DNA of 64,000 nt, from contig NZ_JAEQMY010000005.1 of assembly GCF_016743775.1 (NCBI RefSeq), positions 120,610-184,609 on the forward strand. The letters are read 5' to 3'. The notes below the pieces were generated by a model. It did no database searches. It had not been told where the DNA came from and saw only the letters and a list, made by a program, of their open reading frames with translations. This stretch comes from Microvirga aerilata. GTDB taxonomy: Bacteria > Pseudomonadota > Alphaproteobacteria > Rhizobiales > Beijerinckiaceae. Position numbers and translations under genes: made by a program. This document shows positions 47,192-57,916 of this stretch, one piece after another. Positions within the stretch are counted from its first letter, which is position 1. Each line of letters starts with the position of its first letter.

Positions 47192-48442
47192 ATGACACAT
47201 TCGCCGTCCGTTCGTTCCCTCACCCCGCATTCTCACCTTGGCAGGCCCATGCTTCTCGACCGCGACCCCGCACATGCCTTCATGCCTTACCCGGCCGTTC
47301 CCGTCCCCCACGCCCCGAGCGGGCCGCTGTCGGGGCTGAGTTTCGCCGCCAAGGACCTCTTCGACGTGGCGGGCTACCCGACGAGCGCGGGGTCGCCCCA
47401 CATGCTCGCCCTGTCGGGCATCAAGACCCGGACGGCGCCCACCGTCCAGAGGCTGCTCGATGCGGGCGCCAGCCTTGCGGGCAAGACCATCACGGACGAG
47501 CTCGCCTTCTCCATGAGCGGCAAGAACGCCCATTTCGGCACCCCGGTGAACGGCGGCGCTCCCGATCGCATTCCCGGCGGCTCGTCGTCGGGCTCGGCTG
47601 CCGCCGTCTCGAACGGCTTATGCGATTTCGCGCTCGGCACCGATACGGGCGGCTCCGTGCGGGCGCCGGCCAACCATTGCGGCCTCTTCGGTATCCGGCC
47701 GACCCATGGCCGGGTCAGCCTCGAACTCTGCCACGACCTTGCGCCCTCCTTCGATACGTGCGGGTATTTCACCCGCGACGGCGCAACCTTCGTTCGCGTC
47801 GGGGAGGTGCTGCTCGGGGCCGACAGCCAGCCCCTGCCGGACACCCCGCGGGTTCTGCTGGCAAGGGATGCTTTCGCCCTCCTGGCAGAGGAGGTGAAGG
47901 AGGCGCTTGCGCCCGCCCTTCGGCGAGCCGAGGCTGTGCTGGGACAGTCTGAAGAGGTGGAGGTGGCCACGGAAGGGTTCACCTCCCTGTACTGGGCCAT
48001 GCGCCACATCCAGAGCCGGGAGGCCTGGACCGTGGACGGGCCGATGATCGAGCGCTACCGGCCGCCCCTCGGGCCAGGGGTCGCGGACCGGTTCGAATTC
48101 TCAAGAGCGGTGACGGACAGCCAGGTGGCCGAAGCCCAAGAGGTTCGCGCGGCCTTCCGCGAGCGGTTCGGCGCGCTTCTGGGGGGCGATGCGGTGCTGA
48201 TCCTGCCGACCATGCCCGACATCGCGCCCCTTCTCTCGGAAAGCGACGATGCCCTCAACGACTACCGCAACAATGCCCTGAACCTGCTCTGCCTGTCGGT
48301 CCTGTCAGGGTTGCCCCAGGTTTCGATCCCGCTCGCCTCACGGTCCGGGGCGCCCCTGGGACTGTCGCTCATGGGGCCTGCCGGGTCGGACCTGAGCCTT
48401 GCTGCCCTGGCGCGGCGAATCGCAGAGACGCCTGCGGCCTGA
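47192..48442 (+). CDS. Amidase (amidase signature family)
   Basis: A 416-residue serine hydrolase splitting amides. The catalytic triad is visible as Lys54 in FAAKDLFD, a cis-serine in GGSSSGSAAAV (residues 129-139) and the nucleophile Ser155 in DTGGSVRAPA. GIRPTHGRVS and a C-terminal GLPQVSIPLA segment complete the family pattern. The ATG at 47192 has a strong AGGAGAG site; an internal Met at codon 20 is a weaker alternative. Adjacent, divergent import genes suggest a supply of amide substrate. Confidence 0.9.
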   Translation: MTHSPSVRSLTPHSHLGRPMLLDRDPAHAFMPYPAVPVPHAPSGPLSGLSFAAKDLFDVAGYPTSAGSPHMLALSGIKTRTAPTVQRLLDAGASLAGKTITDELAFSMSGKNAHFGTPVNGGAPDRIPGGSSSGSAAAVSNGLCDFALGTDTGGSVRAPANHCGLFGIRPTHGRVSLELCHDLAPSFDTCGYFTRDGATFVRVGEVLLGADSQPLPDTPRVLLARDAFALLAEEVKEALAPALRRAEAVLGQSEEVEVATEGFTSLYWAMRHIQSREAWTVDGPMIERYRPPLGPGVADRFEFSRAVTDSQVAEAQEVRAAFRERFGALLGGDAVLILPTMPDIAPLLSESDDALNDYRNNALNLLCLSVLSGLPQVSIPLASRSGAPLGLSLMGPAGSDLSLAALARRIAETPAA

Positions 48443-48517
48443 GGGGACCCATCGCGCCCGGCCGGAGTTACCGGCAAGGCGCGATGCCGAACAAACCGCG
48501 TCACGAGGGGAGAAGCC

Positions 48518-49399
48518 ATGACCCATCCAGCCGTTCATCCGGAAACGCCCCATGTGGCGGTGGCCAGCGCCTGCGTGCTCGGCGAAGGGCCCGTCTGGGA
48601 CCACCGCTCCGGCACGCTCTTCTGGGTCGACATCAAGAACCCCGGCATCTGGCGCTACCGGCCGGAGGCCAAGGAGCATTTTCGGGTCGATACGCCCGAG
48701 CGGGTGGGTTTTGTCGCCTTGACGCCCGACCCGGAAGTGGTCGTCGCAGGCTTAAAATCGGGCCTTGCCCGCTTCAATCTCACCACAGGCGCCGTGCAGC
48801 CCATCGTCTCGCCCGACAAGGACAAGCCGAGCAACCGCATCAACGACGGGCTTGTGGGCCCGGACGGCGCAGTCTACTTCGGCACCATGGACGACGAGGA
48901 GGAGACCGCCTCCGGCGCCTTCTGGCGCTGGGACGGCAAGGAGCTGACCCAGTTCCACTCCGGCATCGTCGTCACCAATGGCCCTGCCTTCAGCCCCGAT
49001 GGACAGAGGATCTATGCCACCGACACGACGGGCCAGACTATCTATGCCCTCGATGACGGCGGTGGCCGGATCGGGCAGCCCAGCCCCTTCGTGCGTTTCG
49101 AGGAGGGCTGGGGGCACCCGGACGGCATGGCCGTCGATGCGGAAGGTTTCGTGTGGGTCTGCCACTGGGGCGCGTCCCGCATCACCCGCTTCGCGCCTGA
49201 CGGCACGGTCGAGCGCACGGTGTCCGTGCCCACAGCCCAGGTGACGAAATGCGCCTTCGGGGGCCCGGACCTCACCACGCTCTACATCACCACGGCCGCC
49301 ATCGGCCGCGACCCGCATATCGACGTGATGGCAGGCCACCTGTTCAAGGTCGAGACCGGGGGCATTCGCGGGCTGAGAACCAACATTTTCGAGGGGTAG
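48518..49399 (+). CDS. SMP-30/gluconolactonase family protein
   Basis: A 293-residue six-bladed beta-propeller lactonase. Metal-ligand-bearing motifs are GEGPVWDHRSGTLFWVDIKN near residue 20, NRINDGLVGPDGAVYFGTMD near 105, NGPAFSPDGQRIYATDT near 150 and HPDGMAVDAEGFVWV near 205. It opens aldonolactones in sugar oxidation. Four bases before the mutarotase gene, so the two form an operon that would take sugars through lactones (inference). Confidence 0.9.
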   Translation: MTHPAVHPETPHVAVASACVLGEGPVWDHRSGTLFWVDIKNPGIWRYRPEAKEHFRVDTPERVGFVALTPDPEVVVAGLKSGLARFNLTTGAVQPIVSPDKDKPSNRINDGLVGPDGAVYFGTMDDEEETASGAFWRWDGKELTQFHSGIVVTNGPAFSPDGQRIYATDTTGQTIYALDDGGGRIGQPSPFVRFEEGWGHPDGMAVDAEGFVWVCHWGASRITRFAPDGTVERTVSVPTAQVTKCAFGGPDLTTLYITTAAIGRDPHIDVMAGHLFKVETGGIRGLRTNIFEG

Positions 49400-49403
49400 G
49401 ATC

Positions 49404-50405
49404 ATGACGCTTGAGCGCTTCGGCTCCGTCGGGGGCCAGGATGTCCTGCAGGTCACGCTGACCGGGCCCGATGGGATGACCATGAAGGTCCTGACCTGGG
49501 GAGCCGTGGCGCGGGATCTCGTCGTCCCGTCCGCCGCCGGCCCGCAAAGGGTAGTGCTGGGCCTCAACTCCGTCGAGGACTACGTCGCCCATTCGCCTTA
49601 CTTCGGCGCCATCGTCGGTCGCCATGCCAACCGCATCGGGCAGGCCCGCTTCACCCTGAACGGCGAGACCCACATCCTCGATGCCAACGAGGGCGAGAAC
49701 CAGCTTCACGGCGGCACGATGGGCTTCGGCACGCGGCTCTGGAGCATGGTGGATCACACCGCCTCCAGCGTCACCTTGAGCCTCGTGTCCGAGGACGGCG
49801 ACATGGGCTATCCGGGCCGGCTGCGGGCCACCTGCACCTACACGCTCCTGGGGTCCTCCCGGCTGCGGATCGAGCTCGAGGCGACCTGCGACCGCCCGAC
49901 GCCGGTCAACCTCACCACGCACGGCTATTTCAACCTCGATGGGAGCCCCGACATCTCGTCCCATCGGCTGATGATCGCAGGCGACTACATCACGCCGACC
50001 CGGCCCGATCTCATTCCCACAGGCGAGATCACGGCGGTGGCCGGCACGGATTACGACTTCACCGCCTCACGGCCGATCCATGGGGCGCAGCACACCCTCT
50101 ACGACACCAACTATGTCCTGCGCGGGCCCTATGGGGAACTCCGCCACGCTGCGACCCTGGAATCGCCCACGAACGGCCTGTCCATGGAGCTCTGGACCAC
50201 GGAGCCCGGCGTTCAGTTCTACGACGGTCACCTGCTCGACATGCCGGTGCAGGGCTTGAGCGGCGCCCGGTATGGTCGCCATGGGGGGCTTTGCCTGGAG
50301 CCGCAGCGCTTCCCCGACAGCCCCAATAATGCCCATTTTTCCGCGTCTATCTTGGTACCGGGGCAGGTCTCTCGACAAATCAGCGAGCTGCGGTTCGCTC
50401 GCTGA
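49404..50405 (+). CDS. Aldose 1-epimerase (galactose mutarotase-like)
   Basis: A 333-residue mutarotase. Catalytic histidine and glutamate regions are seen in NRIGQARFTLNGETHILDANEGENQLHGG, NLTTHGYFNLDG (His) and the C-terminal GLCLEPQRFPDSPNNAHF (Glu). It converts anomers of sugars such as galactose and glucose. Linked to the gluconolactonase gene with a 4-base gap. The gene cluster looks like sugar catabolism, but no dehydrogenase is next to it. Confidence 0.92.
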   Translation: MTLERFGSVGGQDVLQVTLTGPDGMTMKVLTWGAVARDLVVPSAAGPQRVVLGLNSVEDYVAHSPYFGAIVGRHANRIGQARFTLNGETHILDANEGENQLHGGTMGFGTRLWSMVDHTASSVTLSLVSEDGDMGYPGRLRATCTYTLLGSSRLRIELEATCDRPTPVNLTTHGYFNLDGSPDISSHRLMIAGDYITPTRPDLIPTGEITAVAGTDYDFTASRPIHGAQHTLYDTNYVLRGPYGELRHAATLESPTNGLSMELWTTEPGVQFYDGHLLDMPVQGLSGARYGRHGGLCLEPQRFPDSPNNAHFSASILVPGQVSRQISELRFAR

Positions 50406-50504
50406 TCCAAAGGGCTTTGTCTGGGAACTTTGCCCCAGCGTGGCCGTTGCTCTTTGTAGGCGTTGCGTATCCGGACAAACACGAACCAAGAAGGGACATT
50501 CCCC

Positions 50505-50681
50505 ATGCCGGTGCTCGATGCGAAAGCCCTGGAGATCGATTCGAAAGGAATGGCTTTCCTCAAGAGCGTACTGTGTCCTCGTCACTCTTCCGAGGTAACT
50601 CCGAAGAAGATGACGCGCATCGGCAAGATCCGCTTTCACATGATGAAGCGGTCACGGGATCTCGTCGCTTCGACGATTTGA
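50505..50681 (+). CDS. Small hypothetical protein
   Basis: A 58-residue open frame beginning MPVLDAKALEIDSKGMAFLKSVL. AGAAGGG lies about 11 bases upstream. It is basic at the C-terminus (MMKRSRDLV) and I recognise no family with certainty. The gap between the mutarotase and peptidase genes is about 310 bases and this is the only plausible gene in it. It may equally be non-coding. Confidence 0.4.
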   Translation: MPVLDAKALEIDSKGMAFLKSVLCPRHSSEVTPKKMTRIGKIRFHMMKRSRDLVASTI

Positions 50682-50717
50682 CGGGCCTTTCAGGCCCGCC
50701 ACCCTTCCCCGTCGTTT

Positions 50718-52781
50718 TCAGGCCGCCAGTCCGCGCTTGGCCAGGAGTGCGTCCGCCGTGGGCAGGCGTCCGCGGAAGGCCGTATAGGCCTCGGCCGGGT
50801 CGCGCAGGTTGCCGGCCGAATAGATGAAGCGCTTCAGCTTGTCGGCCATCTCCCGGTTGAAGGCGTCGCCCGTCTCCTCGAAGGCCGTGAACGCATCCGC
50901 GTCGAGAACCTCCGACCAGAGATAGCTGTAGTAGCCTGACGAATAGCCGTCGCCCGAGAACACATGCGTGAAATGCGGCGTGCGGTGGCGCATGATGATC
51001 TCGCGCGGCATGCCGATCCTGTCCAGGGTCTCCTTCTCGAAAGCCGCTGTGTCGAGGTTGCTCAGATCCCCCCTGCGGTGCAACTCCAGATCGACGAAGG
51101 CGGAGGCCAGATATTCCACCGTGGCGAAGCCCTGGTTGAAGTTGCGCGCGGCCATCAGGCGTTCGAGCAGCTCCTCCGGAATCGGCTCGCCGGTCCGGTA
51201 ATGGGTTGCGTAGCGGCGCAGGATGTCGGGCTGCGACAGCCAGTGCTCGTAGAGCTGCGACGGCAGTTCCACGAAGTCCGTCGACACGCTGGTGCCGGCG
51301 AGCAGCGGATAGGTCACGTTGGAGAGCAGGCCGTGCAGGCCATGGCCGAACTCGTGGAACAGGGTGCGCGCGTCGTCGAAGCTCAGGAGCGACGGCTCGC
51401 CCGCGCCGCCCTTGGCGAAGTTCATCACGTTGACGATGATGGGACGGACATCCCCGGTGAGCCTTTCCTGCGAGCGGAAGGCGCTCATCCATGCGCCGCT
51501 GCGCTTGGAGCCCCGTGCGAAATAATCGCCGATAAAGGTGCCCACATGGGCGCCGTCCGCATCCACGACCTGCCAGGCCCGGATATCGGGATGATAGCGC
51601 GGAAAGTCCTGCAGCTCCTGGAAGCTCAGGCCGAACAGCCGGTGCGCCGTCTCGAAGGCGGCTTCGATGATGCGGTCGAGCTGGAAATACGGCTTGATCG
51701 TCGCCTCGTCGAGGTTGTGGCGCGCCATGCGCACCTGATCGGCATAGTAGCGCCAGTCCCACGGCTCGATGGCGATGTTGTCGCCTTGTGCCTGCGCCTG
51801 GGCTTGGAGATCGTCGCGCTCCTCTTCCGCACGGGCGCGAGCCGGTGCCCAGACGTCGTTCAGGAGCTTGAGCACGTTGTCGGGCGTCTTTGCCATGGTG
51901 TCGGCGAGTTTGAAGTCGGCGAAGGTCTCATAGCCCAGAAGCCTTGCCCGCTCGGCGCGCAAGGCCGCCGTCTCGGCAATGATGGCCTTGTTGTCGGTGG
52001 AACCATTCGTGTCGCCCCGCGCCGCCCAGCCCTTGAAGGCCTGCTCGCGCAGGTCCCGCCGCTTGGAGAATTGAAGGAAGGGCTCGATGCTGGAGCGGGA
52101 CAGGGTGATCGCGTGCTTGCCCTTCAGGCCGCGCTCCTCCGCCGCCTGAGCGGCCGCTTCGCGCAGGAACGACGGCAGGCCTTCTAGATCCGCCTCGCCG
52201 TCGAGAACGAGCTGATAGGACCGCTCGTCCGCCAGCACGTTCTGCGAAAATTGCGTGCCGAGGCTCGCCAGGCGCTCCGTGATGGCGGCGAGCCGCTTCT
52301 TCTCCTCCGGGCCGAGCTTCGCGCCGGCGCGCACGAAGATGGTGTGATAGCGGTCGAGAACACGGGCCTGCTCCGGGCTCAGGCCCAGGCTTTCGCGGTC
52401 CCTGTAGAGCGCTTCGACACGCCTGTAGAGCGCCTCGTTCATGAAGATGCTGTTGCGGTGCTTGGCGAGGATGGGCGCCATCTCGCGCTCCACCGCCTGG
52501 ATCGCATCGTTGGTGTGCGATCCGGCGAGATTGAAGAACACCCCGCCAACCTTCTTGAGCGTCTGGCCGCTCCGCTCCAGCGCCTCGATGGTGTTGGCAA
52601 AGGTGGGAGCCCCCGCGTCGCTCGCGATGGCGGCGATCTGCGCTTGCTGCTCGGCCAGCGCCCGGTCGAAGGCAGGTTTGTAATGCTCCGGCGCGATGCT
52701 CTCGAAGGGAGGAAGGCCGAAGGGGCCGGTCCATTGCCCGAGAAGGGGATTGCCTGAAAGAGCTGCGTCGGATGCCGTCAT
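50718..52781 (-). CDS. M3 family metallopeptidase (oligopeptidase A / Dcp-like)
   Basis: A 687-residue zinc oligopeptidase of the cytosol. The active-site motif HEFGH is at residues 476-480 (His476, Glu477, His480), with a downstream VELPSQLYEHW segment holding the third ligand region. The large helical N-terminal domain starts PLLGQWTGPFGLPPFESIAPEHYKPAF, which is typical of M3A enzymes. Expected role: degrading short peptides, including cleaved signal peptides. Similar in size to E. coli PrlC. It may be transcribed together with the hydrolase gene upstream (45-base gap). Confidence 0.93.
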   Translation of the reverse strand: MTASDAALSGNPLLGQWTGPFGLPPFESIAPEHYKPAFDRALAEQQAQIAAIASDAGAPTFANTIEALERSGQTLKKVGGVFFNLAGSHTNDAIQAVEREMAPILAKHRNSIFMNEALYRRVEALYRDRESLGLSPEQARVLDRYHTIFVRAGAKLGPEEKKRLAAITERLASLGTQFSQNVLADERSYQLVLDGEADLEGLPSFLREAAAQAAEERGLKGKHAITLSRSSIEPFLQFSKRRDLREQAFKGWAARGDTNGSTDNKAIIAETAALRAERARLLGYETFADFKLADTMAKTPDNVLKLLNDVWAPARARAEEERDDLQAQAQAQGDNIAIEPWDWRYYADQVRMARHNLDEATIKPYFQLDRIIEAAFETAHRLFGLSFQELQDFPRYHPDIRAWQVVDADGAHVGTFIGDYFARGSKRSGAWMSAFRSQERLTGDVRPIIVNVMNFAKGGAGEPSLLSFDDARTLFHEFGHGLHGLLSNVTYPLLAGTSVSTDFVELPSQLYEHWLSQPDILRRYATHYRTGEPIPEELLERLMAARNFNQGFATVEYLASAFVDLELHRRGDLSNLDTAAFEKETLDRIGMPREIIMRHRTPHFTHVFSGDGYSSGYYSYLWSEVLDADAFTAFEETGDAFNREMADKLKRFIYSAGNLRDPAEAYTAFRGRLPTADALLAKRGLAA

Positions 52782-52826
52782 GATCGCTCCTGCCGTTCGA
52801 TCGAAGGGGCCTGACTCTTAATCGCG

Positions 52827-53618
52827 TCAGCCGCCCGCGGGAAGGGGGCTTGAGCCCGACGCGGCATGCGCGCCGTTCAGATGACGCTGCATGAAGGCCA
52901 GAGCCCTGCGGGTGGCATCGTCCTCGGCGGCTCCCCGGAAGCCGTGCCCTTGGCCGGGATAGACCTTGATCTCATGCGGCACGTTCTGCTGGCGCAGCAG
53001 CGCCTCGACCGCATAGGCGTTCGCCACCGGCACGATGGGATCGGCCGAGCCGTGGAGCACCAGGGTCGGCGGCAGGCGCGACGTGGTGGCGATGGCGCCC
53101 TGGGGAAGGGGGCCGAAATAGTTCACGAGCGCCTTCACGCGCCGGTCCGTGCTCGACACGGCAAGGCCCAGGGCCGCCCCCAGCGAGATGCCGACGACGC
53201 CGATGCGGTTGGGATCCGCGCCCGGATGGCCGGCCGCGAAGGACACCGCATCCTGCACCGTGCTCATCCAGGGCCTGAAGTTCTGGAACATGGTGCTGAA
53301 GGAGGCGCGCCTCTCGCCCGTACGGTCGAGATAGTGCACCAGATGAACCTGGTAGCCCGCGGCGGCGACGTCCCGAGCCGCCTTGCGGTACTGGGTGTTG
53401 CCGCTCAAGCCGTCCGCGCCATGAAGCATGAGCACGGCGGGGCGCGGCGCGGAGCCGGGCATCTGAAAAGTATCGACGGCAATGGTCTTGCCCCCGCTCT
53501 TGAACGTGTTGCGCTGTTCGGTGACTGACATTGGAGTTGGCTTCGTCTGTTGAGCATGAACGGCCGGAGAGACAGCAAGGGCTGCGGCGGCCAGAAGGTT
53601 GCGTCTGGTGATCGGCAT
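52827..53618 (-). CDS. Exported dienelactone hydrolase-like alpha/beta-hydrolase
   Basis: A 263-residue protein. The N-terminus ITRRNLLAAAALAVSPAVHAQ has a twin-arginine motif (RRNLL), so export by the Tat route is possible. The catalytic pattern is PAVLMLHGADG (oxyanion), a nucleophile serine in GISLGAALG near residue 150, an aspartate in GSADPIVP and a histidine in GQGHGF. The nucleophile here is serine, not the cysteine of chlorocatechol dienelactone hydrolases, which weakens a catabolic assignment. Substrate unknown. Confidence 0.83.
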   Translation of the reverse strand: MPITRRNLLAAAALAVSPAVHAQQTKPTPMSVTEQRNTFKSGGKTIAVDTFQMPGSAPRPAVLMLHGADGLSGNTQYRKAARDVAAAGYQVHLVHYLDRTGERRASFSTMFQNFRPWMSTVQDAVSFAAGHPGADPNRIGVVGISLGAALGLAVSSTDRRVKALVNYFGPLPQGAIATTSRLPPTLVLHGSADPIVPVANAYAVEALLRQQNVPHEIKVYPGQGHGFRGAAEDDATRRALAFMQRHLNGAHAASGSSPLPAGG

Positions 53619-53807
53619 GGGGTGTGGCGTCGCTGGGCGGGATTGTCGGGATGCTCTTGAGATGGGGGCGCTTCCGGGCTGTCACAGATGGCAAAAGGTC
53701 CCAGGATTTCCAGCAGATAAGCTTTATGGCCACGCTCAAGGATCGTTTGTGGTTCGAGCACGTTGTTTGCAGGCGAGATCCTCTCGCGCCCAACAGAGAT
53801 CGACCGA

Positions 53808-55814
53808 ATGCGCCCCGCACCCGTGCCACCTCCGGAGACAGAGATCGAGCCTCCAGGCGTTCCGGGCCTCTCCGGATTGCTGACCCTGACGGTGGCCGTG
53901 GTCGTGCTGGCTGCGCTCTATGTGGGGCGGGACGTGTTCCTGCCCGTCGTGATGGCGATCCTGCTGGCCTTCGTGCTGGCGCCCTTCGTGGACCTGATGC
54001 GCAAATGGCACCTGGGCCGCGTGCCGTCCGTGATCGTTGCCGTCGTCGTCGCTCTCGGGATCATTCTTTCGCTGGGTGGGGTCATCGGCTTCCAGGTGGC
54101 GGGCCTTGCCACCGACCTTCCCCGCTATCAGAGCACCATCCAGGATAAGGTCGGCTCCTTGAGGGAGGGCTCGCTCGGGAAGCTTCCGGGGATTCTGAAG
54201 GATTTCGGCCGCCGGTTCGATCAGGCGGTCGCCGAGCCGCCGCCGGAACAGGCGCCCGCCTCCCCCAGCACGGCCGTACCGCCGCCCGAGGAGCCGAGGC
54301 CCATGGCCGTGGAGGTCCATGAGCCGGACCCGACGCCGGCTCAGATGGCCAGGAACCTCCTGCTGCCCCTTCTGGAGCCGCTGGCGACCACGGGCATCGT
54401 TTTCGTGGTGCTGGTGTTCATCCTGATGCAGCGGGAAGACCTGCGCGACCGGATGATCCGCCTGTTCGGGGCGAGCGACCTGCACCGCACCACGGCCGCC
54501 ATGGACGATGCGGCGCGGCGGCTCAGCCGATATTTCCTGATTCAGCTCGGCCTGAACGCGTCCTTCGGGGTCGTTGCCACGATCGGGCTGTGGCTGATCG
54601 GCGTGCCGAGCCCGATCCTGTGGGGGGTGTTCGCGGCCCTGATGCGCTTCGTGCCGTATATCGGCTCTTTCCTCGCCGCCGTGCCGCCGATCCTGCTCGC
54701 GGCCGCCGTCGATCCGGGCTGGTCCATGGCCCTGATGACCATTGCCCTGTTCGGGATAGGCGAGCCCCTGATGGGCCACGTGGTCGAGCCCGTCGTCTAT
54801 GGCCAGAGCACCGGTCTTTCGCCCTTTGCGGTTGTCATCTCGGCTATCTTCTGGACCTGGATGTGGGGCCCGGTGGGCCTTCTCATCGCAACGCCCCTGA
54901 CGCTATGCCTCGTGGTGCTGGGACGGCATGTGGAGCGGCTCGAGTTCCTGGATGTGCTGCTCGGCGACAGGCCGGCCCTGACGCCTGCCGAAAACCTCTA
55001 CCAGCGCATGCTCGCGGGCGATCCTGACGAGGCCCTGGAATCGGCCGAGATCCTGCTGAAGGAGCGCTCGCTCACCTCCTATTACGATGAGGTCGCCCTG
55101 AGAGGGCTTCAGCTTGCCGCCAACGACGCGACCCGTGGGGTTCTGACTCAGCGTCAGCTGGAGCAGGTCAAGGATGTGATCAGGGCCCTGGTTCTGGATC
55201 TGAGCGGCCACGAGGACGTGGAGCCGAAGCCCCAGGATACCAAGGACGAACCGGTTGCGGCTCCCGCCAGCGAAAAGCCCGCCAACAAGGGGCCAGCGGT
55301 GACGGAGCCAATGCCGCCGGCAAGCCCGCTTCCGGAAGCCTGGAGAGCGGCCGGCGCCATCCTGTGCGTTGCCGGCCGCGGCCCCCTGGATGAGGCTGCC
55401 TCCGAGATGCTGTCGCAACTCCTGAACAAGCACGGGCTGGGCACCCGGGTGATACCCCATGAGGCCGTCTCGCGCCGGGAGATCTTCAACCTCGACATGA
55501 CCGGGGTGCAGATGGTCTGCATCAGCTACCTGGAGATCAGCGGCACGCCCGCTCATCTGCGTTACCTGCTGCGGCGCCTGAAGAAGAAAGCCAAGGCGCC
55601 GACCCTTGTGGGTCTTTGGCCCGCGGAGGACGCGGTGTTGAAGAGCGAGTCGATGCGCGCCACGCTGGGCGCCAATTACTACGTCTCGTCCCTGCGGGAC
55701 GCCGTGGTGCAGTGCCTGAAGGTGGCGAGCGGCGAGGAGAAGCTGCCGGAGCCCGCCAATTCAACGGCATCAGAGGGAGCAACGGCAGCCAGGCGACTGC
55801 CATTGCCTGCCTAG
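53808..55814 (+). CDS. AI-2E family transporter with long cytosolic C-terminal domain
   Basis: A 668-residue membrane protein. Residues 1-380 match AI-2E/PerM-type permeases: helices at 25-60, 75-100, 190-207, 245-265, 268-300 and 340-372, with GVPSPILWGVFAALMRFVPYIG as signature. Residues 210-240 hold the cytoplasmic FGASDLHRTT loop. The extension from about 390 is unusual. It has a helical linker (395-465), then a Pro/Ala-rich spacer (475-510), then an alpha/beta segment (515-640) beginning GAILCVAGRG. The ATG at 53808 is preferred because an upstream TTG adds no conserved sequence. Transport direction and substrate are not known. Confidence 0.85.
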   Translation: MRPAPVPPPETEIEPPGVPGLSGLLTLTVAVVVLAALYVGRDVFLPVVMAILLAFVLAPFVDLMRKWHLGRVPSVIVAVVVALGIILSLGGVIGFQVAGLATDLPRYQSTIQDKVGSLREGSLGKLPGILKDFGRRFDQAVAEPPPEQAPASPSTAVPPPEEPRPMAVEVHEPDPTPAQMARNLLLPLLEPLATTGIVFVVLVFILMQREDLRDRMIRLFGASDLHRTTAAMDDAARRLSRYFLIQLGLNASFGVVATIGLWLIGVPSPILWGVFAALMRFVPYIGSFLAAVPPILLAAAVDPGWSMALMTIALFGIGEPLMGHVVEPVVYGQSTGLSPFAVVISAIFWTWMWGPVGLLIATPLTLCLVVLGRHVERLEFLDVLLGDRPALTPAENLYQRMLAGDPDEALESAEILLKERSLTSYYDEVALRGLQLAANDATRGVLTQRQLEQVKDVIRALVLDLSGHEDVEPKPQDTKDEPVAAPASEKPANKGPAVTEPMPPASPLPEAWRAAGAILCVAGRGPLDEAASEMLSQLLNKHGLGTRVIPHEAVSRREIFNLDMTGVQMVCISYLEISGTPAHLRYLLRRLKKKAKAPTLVGLWPAEDAVLKSESMRATLGANYYVSSLRDAVVQCLKVASGEEKLPEPANSTASEGATAARRLPLPA

Positions 55815-55877
55815 CGAGTCGCGCGGCCCCGGAGGGCCGCACGATGCGATGCTTGAAGCATGATGCATCGGATGGAT

Positions 55878-55901
55878 CCCAAAAGTGACGCCACTTTTGA
55901 G
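55878..55901. repeat. Family D palindrome, second copy
   Basis: CCCAAAAGTG with CACTTTTGAG (one mismatch), loop four bases, preceded by GCATCGGATGGAT. The lead-in matches the copy at 11265. It lies between convergent genes. Confidence 0.75.
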
Positions 55902-55920
55902 TCCGGTGCTTCAGCGGGCC

Positions 55921-56897
<977 letters not shown>

Positions 56898-56901
<4 letters not shown>

Positions 56902-57914
56902 GACGCAGCCTCCGTTCCAACGGGATGATCGTGGTTGATGGCGGCGCTCCGGTTCGGATCGCCGAGCGGATAATGGCAGCGGATGTGGCCGCCGGCCCAA
57001 GGCTTCAGGGCCGGGCGCACGGTGCGCGAATGCTCGGTGGCATAGGCGCAGCGCGGGCTGAACAGGCAGCCTTTCGGGCGGTCGTAGAGGCCCGGCACCA
57101 CGCCGGGGATCGTCGCCAGCCGCCCGCCTTCGCTGCGCTCGGGGAGCGCGGCGAGAAGCGCTGCGGTGTAGGGGTGCTGCGGCGAGGCGAAGAGGTCGGC
57201 GGCGGAGCGCTCCTCCATGATCTGTCCCGCATACATCACCATCACGCGCTGGGCGGTGTCGGCCACCACGCCCATGTTGTGCGTGATCATGACCAGACCC
57301 ATGTTGCGCTCCTTCTGGAGCGAAATGAGCAGGTCGAGGATCTGCGCCTGGATGGTCACGTCGAGAGCGGTGGTGGGCTCGTCGGCGATGAGCAGCTTCG
57401 GGTTGCAGGCAATCGCCATCGCGATCATCACGCGCTGGTTCATGCCGCCCGAGAGCTGGTGCGGATAGGCCGACAGGCGGCTTTCCGGCGAGGGGATGCC
57501 AACCTGGCCGAGAAGCTCGACGGCCCTGCGTTCAGCCGCCTTCCGGTCCATGCCCTCGTGCAGGCGCAGGGTTTCCGTGAGCTGGAAGCCGACCGTGAAG
57601 GACGGGTTCAGGCTCGTCGTCGGCTCCTGGAAGATCATCGCGACGTCTTTGCCGGTGAGCTTGCGCCGGTCCTTGTCCGAGATCGTCAGGAGGTCGCGGC
57701 CGTTGAAGGCGAGCTTGTCGGCGCGCACGCGGCCGGGGAAGGGGATGAGGCCCATGAGGGCCAGCATCGTGACGCTTTTGCCGGAGCCGGACTCACCCAC
57801 GACGCCGAGAACCTCGCCCTCTTCGAGCTTGAGGCTTACGCCGTCCACGGCCCGCATGATGCCGCCTTGGGTCGGGAATTCGACCGACAGGTTTTCAATT
57901 TCAACAAGAGCCAT
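56898..57914 (-). CDS. dppD: Peptide ABC transporter, ATP-binding protein DppD-like
   Basis: A 338-residue ATPase. Walker [11 protein letters not shown]-loop [16 protein letters not shown], signature [19 protein letters not shown], Walker [14 protein letters not shown], and the [16 protein letters not shown] cysteine-bearing C-terminal motif. The ATG at 57914 lies two bases after the dppC stop. It pairs with DppF. Confidence 0.92.
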
Positions 57915-57916
57915 GA

